Positions 34,245 to 42,248 of a DNA stretch of 64,000 nt are shown piece after piece. The position numbers were made by a program, and so were the translations under genes. The notes under the pieces were generated by a model. It searched no databases and was not told the DNA's origin. It worked only from the letters and a program-made list of their open reading frames with translations. Origin of the DNA: Hallerella sp963652365. Lineage in GTDB: Bacteria; Fibrobacterota; Fibrobacteria; Fibrobacterales; Fibrobacteraceae. The stretch's first letter is position 1, and each line of letters begins with the position of its first letter. The DNA lies in the NCBI GenBank assembly GCA_963652365.1, contig CAVJTH010000005.1, forward strand, positions 1-64,000, read 5' to 3'.

Positions 34245-35141
34245 CTAGGCGCGCGGATGCGCCTTCTTGAAGCTTTCCTTGAGACGTTCCGCGGTGACGT
34301 GCGTATAGACCTGCGTCGTGGCGAGGCTCGAATGCCCGAGCATCTCCTTGACGCTCATCAGGTCGGCGCCGTTTTCGAGGAGATGCGTGGCGAAGCTGTG
34401 TCGCAAGATGTGCGGACTGGCCTTGCCTTCCCAGCCGAGGCTTCGCAACAGATCGTGGATGTCGCGTCGCAAGGTCCGTACGTCGTGGGCGTTTCCGCTT
34501 TCGTTTAGAAATACCGGGGAGTTCGCCGTCGGCATTCTTCCCTCTTCCTTCAGTTTCGCCCGGTAGGCTTCGAACCATTCGACGGCATCGTGCGTGAGCG
34601 GCACGATCCGCTCCTTTCGCCCCTTGCCGAAAACGCGGACGGAACGGTTCGAAAAATCCAGGCGCAGCCAGGTGAGGCTCTGGCACTCCGAAATGCGAAG
34701 TCCCGAACCGTAGATGAGTTCGAGGAGTACGCGGGCGCGGACCATCGGAAGCGTCGGGCGGGAAATTTCCGGAAACCGGTTCTCGGAAAGCTCCTTTTGC
34801 GACAGAAATGACACGAGCCTCTTGGGACGCTTGAGCATAGGAACCGTTTCGGCGGGATTGCGCGAAAAGAGATGACTCCGCACGAGATAGTGCCCGAAAC
34901 TTTTCAGGCAGGCGAGGTGCAGGTCGATGCTCGAAATCTGTAGCCGCTCGTCCTTTCGCATTTTCCAGATGAACGCGCGGATGCTTTCCGGGTTGAAATC
35001 TTCCAGGATCGGTTCTTTCGAAAAGCTCTGCAGGTACTTGGCGAGGGATTCCCGGTAGGTTTTCACCGTACAGTCGGAAAACCGTCGCTCTTTCGCGATG
35101 TAGGAAAGGAAATTTTCGATATGCTCCGAAAGAAGTGCCAT
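34245..35141 (-). CDS. Tyrosine recombinase of the XerC/XerD type
   Basis: The 298-residue protein has a SAM-like N-terminal DNA-binding domain and a catalytic domain with all key residues: Arg149 in GSGLRISE, the beta-hairpin Lys in FGKGRKER, His244 and Arg247 in HILRHSFATHLL, His270 in LGHSSL, and Tyr279 in VYTHV. Length and TTQVYTHV are typical of chromosome dimer resolvases rather than integrases, but one gene cannot be labelled XerC or XerD from sequence alone. A minus-strand TAGATTTA ends five bases before the ATG. No phage genes are nearby. Confidence 0.9.
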   Translation of the reverse strand: MALLSEHIENFLSYIAKERRFSDCTVKTYRESLAKYLQSFSKEPILEDFNPESIRAFIWKMRKDERLQISSIDLHLACLKSFGHYLVRSHLFSRNPAETVPMLKRPKRLVSFLSQKELSENRFPEISRPTLPMVRARVLLELIYGSGLRISECQSLTWLRLDFSNRSVRVFGKGRKERIVPLTHDAVEWFEAYRAKLKEEGRMPTANSPVFLNESGNAHDVRTLRRDIHDLLRSLGWEGKASPHILRHSFATHLLENGADLMSVKEMLGHSSLATTQVYTHVTAERLKESFKKAHPRA

Positions 35142-35146
35142 CGACC

Positions 35147-35154
35147 TAAATCTA
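35147..35154 (-). promoter_or_regulatory. -7/-10 like element for the Xer recombinase
   Basis: TAGATTTA on the minus strand ends five bases before the ATG at 35141. Confidence 0.4.
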
Positions 35155-35189
35155 CAAGTTTTTGCGGGACTTGGACGCGTGAAAAATTT

Positions 35190-35197
35190 TATCTTGT
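35190..35197 (+). promoter_or_regulatory. -7/-10 like element for the PorV-like gene
   Basis: TATCTTGT ends six bases before the ATG at 35204. No Shine-Dalgarno is visible. Confidence 0.4.
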
Positions 35198-35203
35198 GCC
35201 AAG

Positions 35204-36361
35204 ATGGTTCGTTGGATTTTCGGAAGGATTGTCTTGATCTTGTGCGCGCTTGCCGTTTCGCAGGCGCTTGCCGTCGATCGCGTCGTCGGGGCGAACGCGA
35301 CGCTCGATATCAATGCCGGCGCAAGGTCCGCCGCTCTGGGCGGCGCTTCGATATCCATCGACCGCGACCTGCTTTCCCTGACGTCGAATCCGGAACAGCT
35401 CGCCTCCGCGAAAAATTCCTGGGCCGCGTTCAGCCACGTCGTCTATTACGAAGGCACCCAGTACGATTACGGTGCGGTCCAGTTTCCCCTGGGCGATCTG
35501 GGCGGGCTTGGCATCGTCTTTTCCCGTTTCGGTTCAAGCGATATTCCGCTGATAGCCGAAGGCGATCCGATTCCCGACGGCGAAAGCTACCGGACCCTTT
35601 CGATTGCGGATTACGTCGTGACGCTTGCCTGGGGCCGCCGTTTTCTGGACGGACGTCTGGACCTAGGCGTCGGATTCCATGGACTTTACCGCGAACTGGA
35701 CCAGAGCGGATGGGGGTTCCGGGGCGATGCCGGCGCCCGGTTCCACGTTTTCGACTGGCTTTCGGTGTCGTCGTTTCTGAAGGGATGGACATCGTCCGCG
35801 GTCGCATGGGAAGAGGGAACGGTGGAATACAGCTCGCCGGAATGGTATCTCGGGCTCGGTCTTTCCCGTCCGGTCGCCTATTTCTATGGGACGGCTTCCG
35901 CCTATTGGCAGAGCGCGGGAATCCTTCACCGGGAAAATCGCGACGAAGACTGGAGCGGCGACGTGCGCGGAGGAAGGTTCTGGGAACATCCCGTCGATTG
36001 GCTTGGCGGCGGGCGGGCAGGCGTCGAGTTCTCCTTTGACTTCGGACTGTCGGTTCGCGCCGGGCTTGCAAGCCTTTCGGAACTGGACAGCTGGACCGTG
36101 GGCGCGGGCTTTGCCCTTTCGAACTGGCTCCGCGTCGATTACGCGTTCGAATCGCATCCGACCCTTTCGGCGGTGCATCGCGTAAGCCTCGAAGTCAGCC
36201 CGGGACTCTTTCTCTACCCCGAACGGAAGTCGTCCGTCGAAGCGAAGCCGGCGAAGTCGCGGGACGAATCGTCGCAAGGCTCCATTTCCGAGATGGAACC
36301 CGAGATTCCCGAGCCGGAAGCCGAGGAAGAGAGCTCCGGGGGAACTTATTGGGAAGAATAG
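35204..36361 (+). CDS. PorV/UPF0164-like outer membrane barrel protein
   Basis: The 385-residue protein has a signal peptide cleaved near residue 24 (ALAVD). It then shows the NAGARSAALGGASISIDRD start and a short SNPEQLA segment typical of PorV/PorQ and UPF0164 barrels, followed by alternating beta strands to about residue 345. The last ~40 residues are an acidic, Glu- and Pro-rich tail that should be exposed and is not part of the barrel. PorV is the outer membrane shuttle of type IX secretion, and the xylanase upstream carries a sorting-type C-terminus, so a link is possible. Assignment to PorV rather than a generic relative is uncertain. Confidence 0.65.
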   Translation: MVRWIFGRIVLILCALAVSQALAVDRVVGANATLDINAGARSAALGGASISIDRDLLSLTSNPEQLASAKNSWAAFSHVVYYEGTQYDYGAVQFPLGDLGGLGIVFSRFGSSDIPLIAEGDPIPDGESYRTLSIADYVVTLAWGRRFLDGRLDLGVGFHGLYRELDQSGWGFRGDAGARFHVFDWLSVSSFLKGWTSSAVAWEEGTVEYSSPEWYLGLGLSRPVAYFYGTASAYWQSAGILHRENRDEDWSGDVRGGRFWEHPVDWLGGGRAGVEFSFDFGLSVRAGLASLSELDSWTVGAGFALSNWLRVDYAFESHPTLSAVHRVSLEVSPGLFLYPERKSSVEAKPAKSRDESSQGSISEMEPEIPEPEAEEESSGGTYWEE

Positions 36362-36364
36362 AAT

Positions 36365-36372
36365 TATATTAT
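36365..36372 (+). promoter_or_regulatory. -7/-10 like element deciding the STAS-protein start
   Basis: TATATTAT overlaps an ATG at 36371 and ends four bases before the second ATG at 36377. The spacing rule seen elsewhere favours 36377. Confidence 0.4.
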
Positions 36373-36376
36373 GCCT

Positions 36377-36979
36377 ATGAGTGAATTAAACAATTACCGA
36401 GCGGTCGGTCTCTTTGACTTGCTTTCCGCTCCGATCACTCCGATCGGGGCGTTCGACGCGGAACAGTTCAAGAAGGATGTTCGCCCTTTTCTGGACAAGG
36501 GAGCGACTTTTGTCGCGGTTGACTTGACCGGGCTGGATTTTCTGTATAGCGACGCGTGCAGCGCCTTTAACCTGGTTCGGCAGGAACTGGCCGAAAAGGA
36601 TGGCGCGTTTGCGCTTCTTTCGGACAACGATATCGTCGTGGATTGCATCCGGAAAGCGGGACTCGACAAGTCGCTCCTCGTTTTTCGCAAGGAAGCGGAC
36701 ATGATGGCCTTTTCGATGAAGGAAGATTCGAAAAAGGAAAGCCCGGCAGAGACCGCGAGCGAAAGTCTGCCTGCACCCGGAACCGCCAATGCCGCGCATC
36801 GCCGCGTGACGGGACGCTTCACCAAGAGCTTTAACGCCATCCGCAAGGATTCGACACCTCTCAAGGGGGCGCTTTCCGATCCGTTCAAGGAGGAGGAGCG
36901 TTCCAGAAAGTCCTGGCTCTGGGTGCTTGTCGCCTTGCTGGTCGCTTTCGGGGCTGTCGCCTTTTTCACCATGCGGTAA
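36377..36979 (+). CDS. STAS-domain protein with C-terminal membrane anchor
   Basis: The 200-residue protein starts with a STAS-like domain (about 1-105): the FVAVDLTGLDFLYSDACSAF strand-loop-helix is the part that carries the phosphorylatable Ser or Thr in anti-sigma-factor antagonists. A low-complexity linker is followed by one C-terminal transmembrane helix (about 178-197) ending FFTMR, so it is tail-anchored with the STAS domain in the cytoplasm. No partner kinase or phosphatase is adjacent. The stop overlaps the next ATG as TAATG, so translation is coupled to the LytM-like gene. The role is unknown. Confidence 0.7.
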   Translation: MSELNNYRAVGLFDLLSAPITPIGAFDAEQFKKDVRPFLDKGATFVAVDLTGLDFLYSDACSAFNLVRQELAEKDGAFALLSDNDIVVDCIRKAGLDKSLLVFRKEADMMAFSMKEDSKKESPAETASESLPAPGTANAAHRRVTGRFTKSFNAIRKDSTPLKGALSDPFKEEERSRKSWLWVLVALLVAFGAVAFFTMR

Positions 36980-37917
36980 TGGAACCTTTTCGCGAATACA
37001 AGGCCCAACGGCAAAGCTGGAAACCGAGACGGCGCATCCCGATCGGTCGAAGCCTTCTTGTCATCTTGCTCGTGTACGCGGTCTATGCGAGCGGCGCCGT
37101 CCAGAAGGCGTACCGTTACGTGGAAAAGGTTCGCGAATTTTCCAGGGAGGAGCCGGAACCGTTTTCGAAACCGTGGCGCGAAGCCTGTGCGGCCTTTGGC
37201 GGAAACGCTTTCGCCCTGGAACGGGGAATGCTTGCCCAGTGTTCCTGGACAGTCAAGAGCGCATCGGACATCGCGAGCTTGCCGGATAACGCCCTGTTTC
37301 GCTATGCGGCGCGCGGAATTTCCAGGAAGTTCCCGCTTTGCGTCCACTGGATAGCGGATTCGCTGGAATTCGAAAAGCCGAAGGTTCTGGGCGTGCAGTC
37401 CGATTCTTCCGGGTCGTGGCTTTTTCACCTGATGCTTGCCGATTCCTCGTATGCCTGGGTGCGTTCCGACGGCTGCCGGTTTCCGGGAGCGTGTCCTCAC
37501 GATCCGCTCCAGGGTGCGGCCCTTCCGATTGCCGCGGACTTCGATTTCGAGGGCAGGGAAAACCTGCTCGTGAAGGATCTGTTCATGGGAATCGGGGAAG
37601 CTCCGATCTATCCGATTCTTTCGGCGGAAGTGGTCTCGGTTTCGCGGGATTCGAGCGGCTACGGAATTCTCCTGAATCACGGAGGAAACATCTTTTCCCG
37701 GGTGTCGGAACTGTTTCGGATTGCGCCGGGCATCCGCCAAGGGACAAAAGTTTCGGCAAGCGAACCGCTGGGATATCTCGCTCCGAGCGACAGCGCCGTC
37801 TTCTTTCTCGAAATCTTGCGCAACGGTCGCTTTGTCCGCTGGGACGATTTCCGCAGGGATTCTCGCGTGGCGGATTTGCAGGATGTCGAACGTTTTCGCC
37901 GGGAACTGGGATTTTGA
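36979..37917 (+). CDS. Membrane-anchored degenerate LytM/M23-like protein
   Basis: The 312-residue protein has a basic N-terminus and one transmembrane helix (about residues 22-41). It continues with a ~170-residue unassigned region with several Cys, then about 90 residues resembling an M23/LytM fold: APIYPILSAEVVSV, GYGILLNHGGNIFSRVS, and late PLGYLAPSDSAVFFLEI. The zinc ligands of active M23 enzymes (HxxxD and HxH) are not visible, so it is probably a non-catalytic scaffold or activator, as in EnvC/NlpD-type proteins. It is translationally coupled to the STAS protein. The M23 assignment is by eye and moderate. Confidence 0.55.
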   Translation: MEPFREYKAQRQSWKPRRRIPIGRSLLVILLVYAVYASGAVQKAYRYVEKVREFSREEPEPFSKPWREACAAFGGNAFALERGMLAQCSWTVKSASDIASLPDNALFRYAARGISRKFPLCVHWIADSLEFEKPKVLGVQSDSSGSWLFHLMLADSSYAWVRSDGCRFPGACPHDPLQGAALPIAADFDFEGRENLLVKDLFMGIGEAPIYPILSAEVVSVSRDSSGYGILLNHGGNIFSRVSELFRIAPGIRQGTKVSASEPLGYLAPSDSAVFFLEILRNGRFVRWDDFRRDSRVADLQDVERFRRELGF

Positions 37918-37918
37918 T

Positions 37919-39040
37919 ATGTGGCGATTTTTCCTTCTCCTGTCCTTTTCCTGGATTCTCCTTTCCTGCGCCGAGTCGGACGATGGCCCGATTCCCGTCT
38001 ATCCGGACAATTTTCCGGTCGGCGGCTATGGCTACGTTCTCCATGCGCGGCTGGATTCCGGAAACCGCTTCCATGTCCAGGGCGACACGCTGGAACTTTC
38101 GCTAGACAGCATGTGGACTTTCGGAAACTGCTTCTTGAAGGAAATCGAACTTTTCCAGGTCTATGCGGAGGATTCCGTCCTGACGCTTTCGGTGAAGCTC
38201 GCGCTGGGAAACACCGGAACGACCGATTGCCCGCAGCCGCTTTTTCGACCGGATACGGTTCTTCGGATTCCGTTTTCGGAAAGCTGGGAACATGTCCGCA
38301 CGATTCGCGTGGAAGGCAATGCGCACAACGAGTTCTTCAAGGAATCGCCGGACACGTCTTCCGCGGCGGACTTGACGCTGAAGGATTCCATCTGGGTTCG
38401 TCGGGGAACTTTCCTTGCGGAAAGCGTTTCGGTCTATCTCGATTCCGCGTTCGGCGATCCTTACCGTCTTCCGCGGCGTACGGCGAACGATTCGGCGGGC
38501 GTCCTTTTGCGGGTGGATTCCGTCCTTGTGGATTCCTTCGCCTATCGCCTGATGAAATCCGTCTGCGCGGAAATTCACGATTCATGCGAAACCGTTCCCG
38601 ACACGCTTTGGCTTGCGCTCTGGTCCGCGACCGATACGAATCTTGTCGCGGTCCGGGAAACCTGCAAGGACGACTCCCTGGTCTTCTGCCTTTCTGCGAA
38701 CTGGAAAAACGATTCGACCGCGCTGAGCGATTCGGTCTATGACTTTCTGGATACGACCTGGCGTTCGACGTTCTTCTACGTGGAAAGGATTCCGAAGTGT
38801 TCCAGCCTGGACCACGGGGAGTTCTCGAGTCCTGTCGCTTCCGGGCGTTACTTTGTGACAAGCCATACGCTTTTTGTTCCTGCGGCGGACGAAACGTCTT
38901 GCGGCCCCGCGGCGAACTCGGAATGGTTCCTGTTGAACTTGGACTCCGGCGAGGAAGTCCTGGATTCCGTGTTTGCGGATACGCTTCTGCAGGCATGGAA
39001 AGAGGCCTCCGTCGGACTTGACGAGGAAAAAAATGACTAA
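37919..39040 (+). CDS. Lipoprotein of unknown function, 373 residues
   Basis: The ATG at 37919 lies one base after the preceding stop and gives a textbook lipoprotein signal, ending WILLSC (Cys16). Longer in-frame versions would run through the previous gene and are rejected. The mature protein is Asp-, Ser- and Trp-rich, with regularly spaced Cys (for example DSCETV, NSEWFL regions) that suggests several disulfides in an extracytoplasmic beta-rich fold. No family is recognised. It overlaps pdxA by eight bases and belongs to the 36377-40789 operon. Confidence 0.75.
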   Translation: MWRFFLLLSFSWILLSCAESDDGPIPVYPDNFPVGGYGYVLHARLDSGNRFHVQGDTLELSLDSMWTFGNCFLKEIELFQVYAEDSVLTLSVKLALGNTGTTDCPQPLFRPDTVLRIPFSESWEHVRTIRVEGNAHNEFFKESPDTSSAADLTLKDSIWVRRGTFLAESVSVYLDSAFGDPYRLPRRTANDSAGVLLRVDSVLVDSFAYRLMKSVCAEIHDSCETVPDTLWLALWSATDTNLVAVRETCKDDSLVFCLSANWKNDSTALSDSVYDFLDTTWRSTFFYVERIPKCSSLDHGEFSSPVASGRYFVTSHTLFVPAADETSCGPAANSEWFLLNLDSGEEVLDSVFADTLLQAWKEASVGLDEEKND

Positions 39041-40070
39041 GAGCAAGAACAAGAATATCCCTCTCCTGATTACGATGGGCGATCCGAACGGAGTCGGCCC
39101 GGAAATTTCGCTCAAGGCCTATCTAAAGGCCAGCCGAAAGATCAAGACCCCGATGGCGATCGTCGGCGATTTGCCTGTCTTGCAGAAGGCGGCGGAACTC
39201 TTGAAAATCAAGAAGCGCCTGGTCCTTGCCGATTCGCCGGAATCGGTCTCTGACACGGCGAAGCTTGGAATTCCCGTCATCGATGGAGGCGTGCACTTCG
39301 AAGAGAAGGTGCAACCGGGAAAGATGACAAGAGAAGCCGGCAGGGCGAGCATCGGATGGGTGCGCTCGGCGACCGCTCTCTGTCTGTTGGAGCGCGCTCG
39401 GGCGATTGTGACTGCGCCGCTTTGCAAGGAATCGGTCGAGAAGACGGTCCCCGAATTCCAGGGACACACGGAATTCATCGGAGAAATGTGCGGAGATCCG
39501 CATCCCGTTCTGTGCCTTGTGCACGGAAAGTGGGTCGTGGCGCATGTGAGCACCCACGTTTCCCTGCGGGACGCCTGCGATCTGGTCAAGCGGGAACGCA
39601 TCGAGAAGGTGACCGTTCTTCTGAACGATTTTCTCAAGAAATACCGCAAGCTGAAAGCTCCTCGAATCGGCGTTGCCGGTCTCAATCCCCACGCGGGCGA
39701 AGGCGGGCTCTTTGGCCTGGAAGAGATAAACGAGATCGCGCCGACGGTGAAGACGCTCCGCAAGAAGAAAATTTGCGCCGAGGGACCGCTTCCCGGGGAT
39801 GTCGTCTTTCCGCAGCTGCGTGCGGGAACCTTTGACGGTGTCGTCGCCATGTATCACGACCAGGGGCACGTGGTGACCAAGACCATGCTGTTCGATCTGG
39901 GCAAGAAGCGGAAGACCTGCGGGGTCAACACGACGCTTGGACTTCCCGTGGTGCGGACAAGCGTCGATCACGGAACGGGCTTCGATATCGCATGGAAGGG
40001 CGTTGCGGACGAACATTCCCTCATCGACGCGCTGGAACTTGCCGACGTCTTGACGAGGAGCGCGAAATGA
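39033..40070 (+). CDS. pdxA: 4-hydroxythreonine-4-phosphate dehydrogenase
   Basis: PdxA oxidises 4-phosphohydroxy-L-threonine in the DXP-dependent pathway to pyridoxal phosphate. The ATG at 39033 gives 345 residues starting with the family motif LLITMGDPNGVGPEI. Metal-binding histidines appear in VSTHVSL, NPHAGEGG and MYHDQGH, and TTLGLPVVRTSVDHGT is the C-terminal signature. It overlaps the upstream lipoprotein by eight bases and the Nudix gene by four. No other PLP biosynthesis gene is in the window. Confidence 0.95.
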   Translation: MTKSKNKNIPLLITMGDPNGVGPEISLKAYLKASRKIKTPMAIVGDLPVLQKAAELLKIKKRLVLADSPESVSDTAKLGIPVIDGGVHFEEKVQPGKMTREAGRASIGWVRSATALCLLERARAIVTAPLCKESVEKTVPEFQGHTEFIGEMCGDPHPVLCLVHGKWVVAHVSTHVSLRDACDLVKRERIEKVTVLLNDFLKKYRKLKAPRIGVAGLNPHAGEGGLFGLEEINEIAPTVKTLRKKKICAEGPLPGDVVFPQLRAGTFDGVVAMYHDQGHVVTKTMLFDLGKKRKTCGVNTTLGLPVVRTSVDHGTGFDIAWKGVADEHSLIDALELADVLTRSAK

Positions 40071-40789
40071 TCGAATACGAATTTTCGGACGAAATCGCCG
40101 AGGCGGATCGAGCGTCGATTCTCGAGTCGTCGCTTTTCGGAACATGGCTTGCGCGGACGGAAAAGAAGTTCGCCGTTTCGAAGATTCACTTTTCGTCGGT
40201 GGATTTCCGCTTTGGAAATCACGCTCCGCTGTTTATCAAGCTCACGGCGACCGTGACGCTTCCCGACGGAAAGCCCGTGCACGGGATTGTCCTTGTGCGG
40301 GGAAACGCCGTCGGCGTACTGGTCGTGCTTCGCGCGGAGGGAAAGCCCTACCTGCTGCTCGTTCGCCAGCCGCGCTTCGCCATTTCGGAACCGGAGTCGC
40401 TCGAAATTCCCGCGGGAATTCTCGACTGGTCCTCGGATTATCGCAAGGTGGCGCTTTCCGAGCTGAAGGAAGAGGCGATGATCGATGCGAAGGACGAAGA
40501 GCTTATCGACCTCACCGGATTTTACACGCAAGGCGCTCTGGACGGCCATGCCGGAAGCTGCGGGCTCTTGGACGAACGCATTCGCCTGTATGCGATCGAG
40601 AGAACGGTAACCCTGGACGAATTGCGCCGCCTGGACGGCAGAAACCAGGAATACACGAACGAAAACGAGTGGATTCGGACCGTCGTGCTGCCGTACGAAG
40701 AAGCCGGAAAGCGGTTTATCGACAGCAAGAATCTGGTCGCGATGTTTCTCTACGAGCGCTATCTCGCGGCGCAGGGCAGGCGCTTGTAA
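40067..40789 (+). CDS. Nudix hydrolase with a divergent Nudix box
   Basis: The ATG at 40067 overlaps the pdxA stop (ATGA) and gives 240 residues. Residues about 117-139 align with the Nudix box: the GILDWS opening and SELKEEAMI helix keep Gly and the metal-binding Glu pair. The usual first Glu, the Arg of REUXEE and the Gly of EExG are replaced. The preceding LEIPAGILD resembles ADP- or UDP-sugar pyrophosphatases. Activity is likely but substrate is open. The 3' end overlaps the convergent PHP gene by 74 bases. Confidence 0.75.
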   Translation: MIEYEFSDEIAEADRASILESSLFGTWLARTEKKFAVSKIHFSSVDFRFGNHAPLFIKLTATVTLPDGKPVHGIVLVRGNAVGVLVVLRAEGKPYLLLVRQPRFAISEPESLEIPAGILDWSSDYRKVALSELKEEAMIDAKDEELIDLTGFYTQGALDGHAGSCGLLDERIRLYAIERTVTLDELRRLDGRNQEYTNENEWIRTVVLPYEEAGKRFIDSKNLVAMFLYERYLAAQGRRL

Positions 40790-42248
40790 GCGCAAAGCGG
40801 CCGGAATCCGTTTCCGCTTCGGCGCGGGCGTATCGAAAATCCTGCAGGGGAACTCGGCAGGTCGCTTCGTAACCGGAAACCCTTTCGGGCGAAATTTCGA
40901 GCGGTCGTTCGCTCTTGCCGGATAGGTCCTGGACGAAGACCGTCAGGCTCCCGAGCGCGCCGAAATCCGCCGAGCTCTTGAAGCGAAAAAGAAGCTCTGT
41001 CCGGTCGAGTTCCCACCAGAGCGCGGGACCGTCGGTGACGTACAGGTTCTTTCCCTTGAAGGCGGTCATCGCGTCGTCGCCCTGGATGACGGTTCGCACA
41101 TAGCCGAAGACATGCGAGCGGGAACGCTTGAGTTTCAGCAGGGGAATCTTTACGCCCGTGTATTCGTTGAGATCGCCGTGCGCATCGTTTCCGCCGAGCG
41201 GCAGCAGGAAGTTTCCCCGTTCGAGTTCCGAAATCCAGAATCTTCTTCCAAGTTCGAACCCCCTGTCGCGCGATCCGTTCCAGAATTCCAGGCCGCGGAT
41301 CGGGTTCTCGCTTTCTTTCTGCAGGTCCGCCTCTTCCCAGTCGCCCCGGTTGAAGATGAAGCGTTCGATCTTTCCCATCGTTTCCCTGGGATGCGCGGCA
41401 AAGCAGGGGAGCGAGGTGCTTGTCACGATTTGCGAAATGGAAAGTGTCGGAAGATTGTCGAGCCATTTTCGTCCGCAGTCGCCTTCTCCGGGAACGTATG
41501 TCGGGTGCCCGGGCAGGAGCAGGTGGACGTTTTTTTTCTGCGCGTTTCCGGCGGAAACCTCTTCGCCCGCGATCATCCGCGGATAGCTGGGCAATTCGGA
41601 AATTTCTTGCCTGAGCTCCTCGTAGCGGGCCTTGGCGTCTGCCCGGATCATGTAGTCGCCTGCCTGGAACGCGAAGTCGTAGGAATGGTCCGTGCAAAAG
41701 ACAAAGTCGAGTCCAACGGCCCTTGCCGCCTGCTGCAAGACTGCCGGAGACGCTCCGAATTCGACCGGGTCCGCGGAATAGTGCGTGTGCGCGTGGACGT
41801 CTCCCGCGATAAAGCCTTTCGGCTTGGGAATCTCCTCCTTCAAGACGCGAACGCGAAGCGGCGACTTCCTGAGACCGGTCAGGTTGAACCGCCGAATCCG
41901 TTTCTTCCGTTTTCCGAAGGAGACTTCGATCGAGGCTTCGACTTCGTATTCGCCGGGGGGGAGCCTTCCGCAATCGACGGGAACGAACCGAAAGGGCGTG
42001 GCGATTTTCTGCCGGATGTCGAACGTCCTTTCTTCGCGAAACCCGTTCGCGGAAAATGTCGCGGAGAGCGTTTCCAGGGTGACGGGAAAGCGGTTCGCTT
42101 CGCGGACGACGACAAACAGCCGGGTATTTTCGCCCGGAACCGTCTGAAAGGGCGCATCGACGATGATTTCCGGTTCCTTTCGGTAGAGAAGCGACCACGG
42201 AAGCTTGAACTTGTAATGGATTTCCGCGTAGTCGGGAGAAAAAATCAT
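40716..42248 (-). CDS. PHP-domain metal-dependent phosphoesterase
   Basis: The ATG at 42248 overlaps the preceding stop (ATGA) and gives 510 residues. Residues 1-140 are beta-rich and unassigned. From about 145 a PHP domain runs GDVHAHTHYSADP (His152, His154, His156), FCTDHSYDF (Asp187, His188), MIAGEEVSAG, CFAAHPRE and GGNDAHGD, i.e. the metal-binding set. A C-terminal beta domain ends with GRFALTSACPA, where related proteins usually stop. About 20 extra residues then run into the convergent Nudix gene. Cytoplasmic location is likely because no signal is seen. It is the last gene of the bamD operon. Confidence 0.8.
   Translation of the reverse strand: MIFSPDYAEIHYKFKLPWSLLYRKEPEIIVDAPFQTVPGENTRLFVVVREANRFPVTLETLSATFSANGFREERTFDIRQKIATPFRFVPVDCGRLPPGEYEVEASIEVSFGKRKKRIRRFNLTGLRKSPLRVRVLKEEIPKPKGFIAGDVHAHTHYSADPVEFGASPAVLQQAARAVGLDFVFCTDHSYDFAFQAGDYMIRADAKARYEELRQEISELPSYPRMIAGEEVSAGNAQKKNVHLLLPGHPTYVPGEGDCGRKWLDNLPTLSISQIVTSTSLPCFAAHPRETMGKIERFIFNRGDWEEADLQKESENPIRGLEFWNGSRDRGFELGRRFWISELERGNFLLPLGGNDAHGDLNEYTGVKIPLLKLKRSRSHVFGYVRTVIQGDDAMTAFKGKNLYVTDGPALWWELDRTELLFRFKSSADFGALGSLTVFVQDLSGKSERPLEISPERVSGYEATCRVPLQDFRYARAEAETDSGRFALTSACPAPRDSARRETSRPDSCCR

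Noticed and set aside
34245..35141. Tyrosine recombinase as evidence of an integrated element
   Set aside because: Length and motifs match Xer recombinases, and flanking genes are housekeeping with no att-like repeats or phage genes seen.
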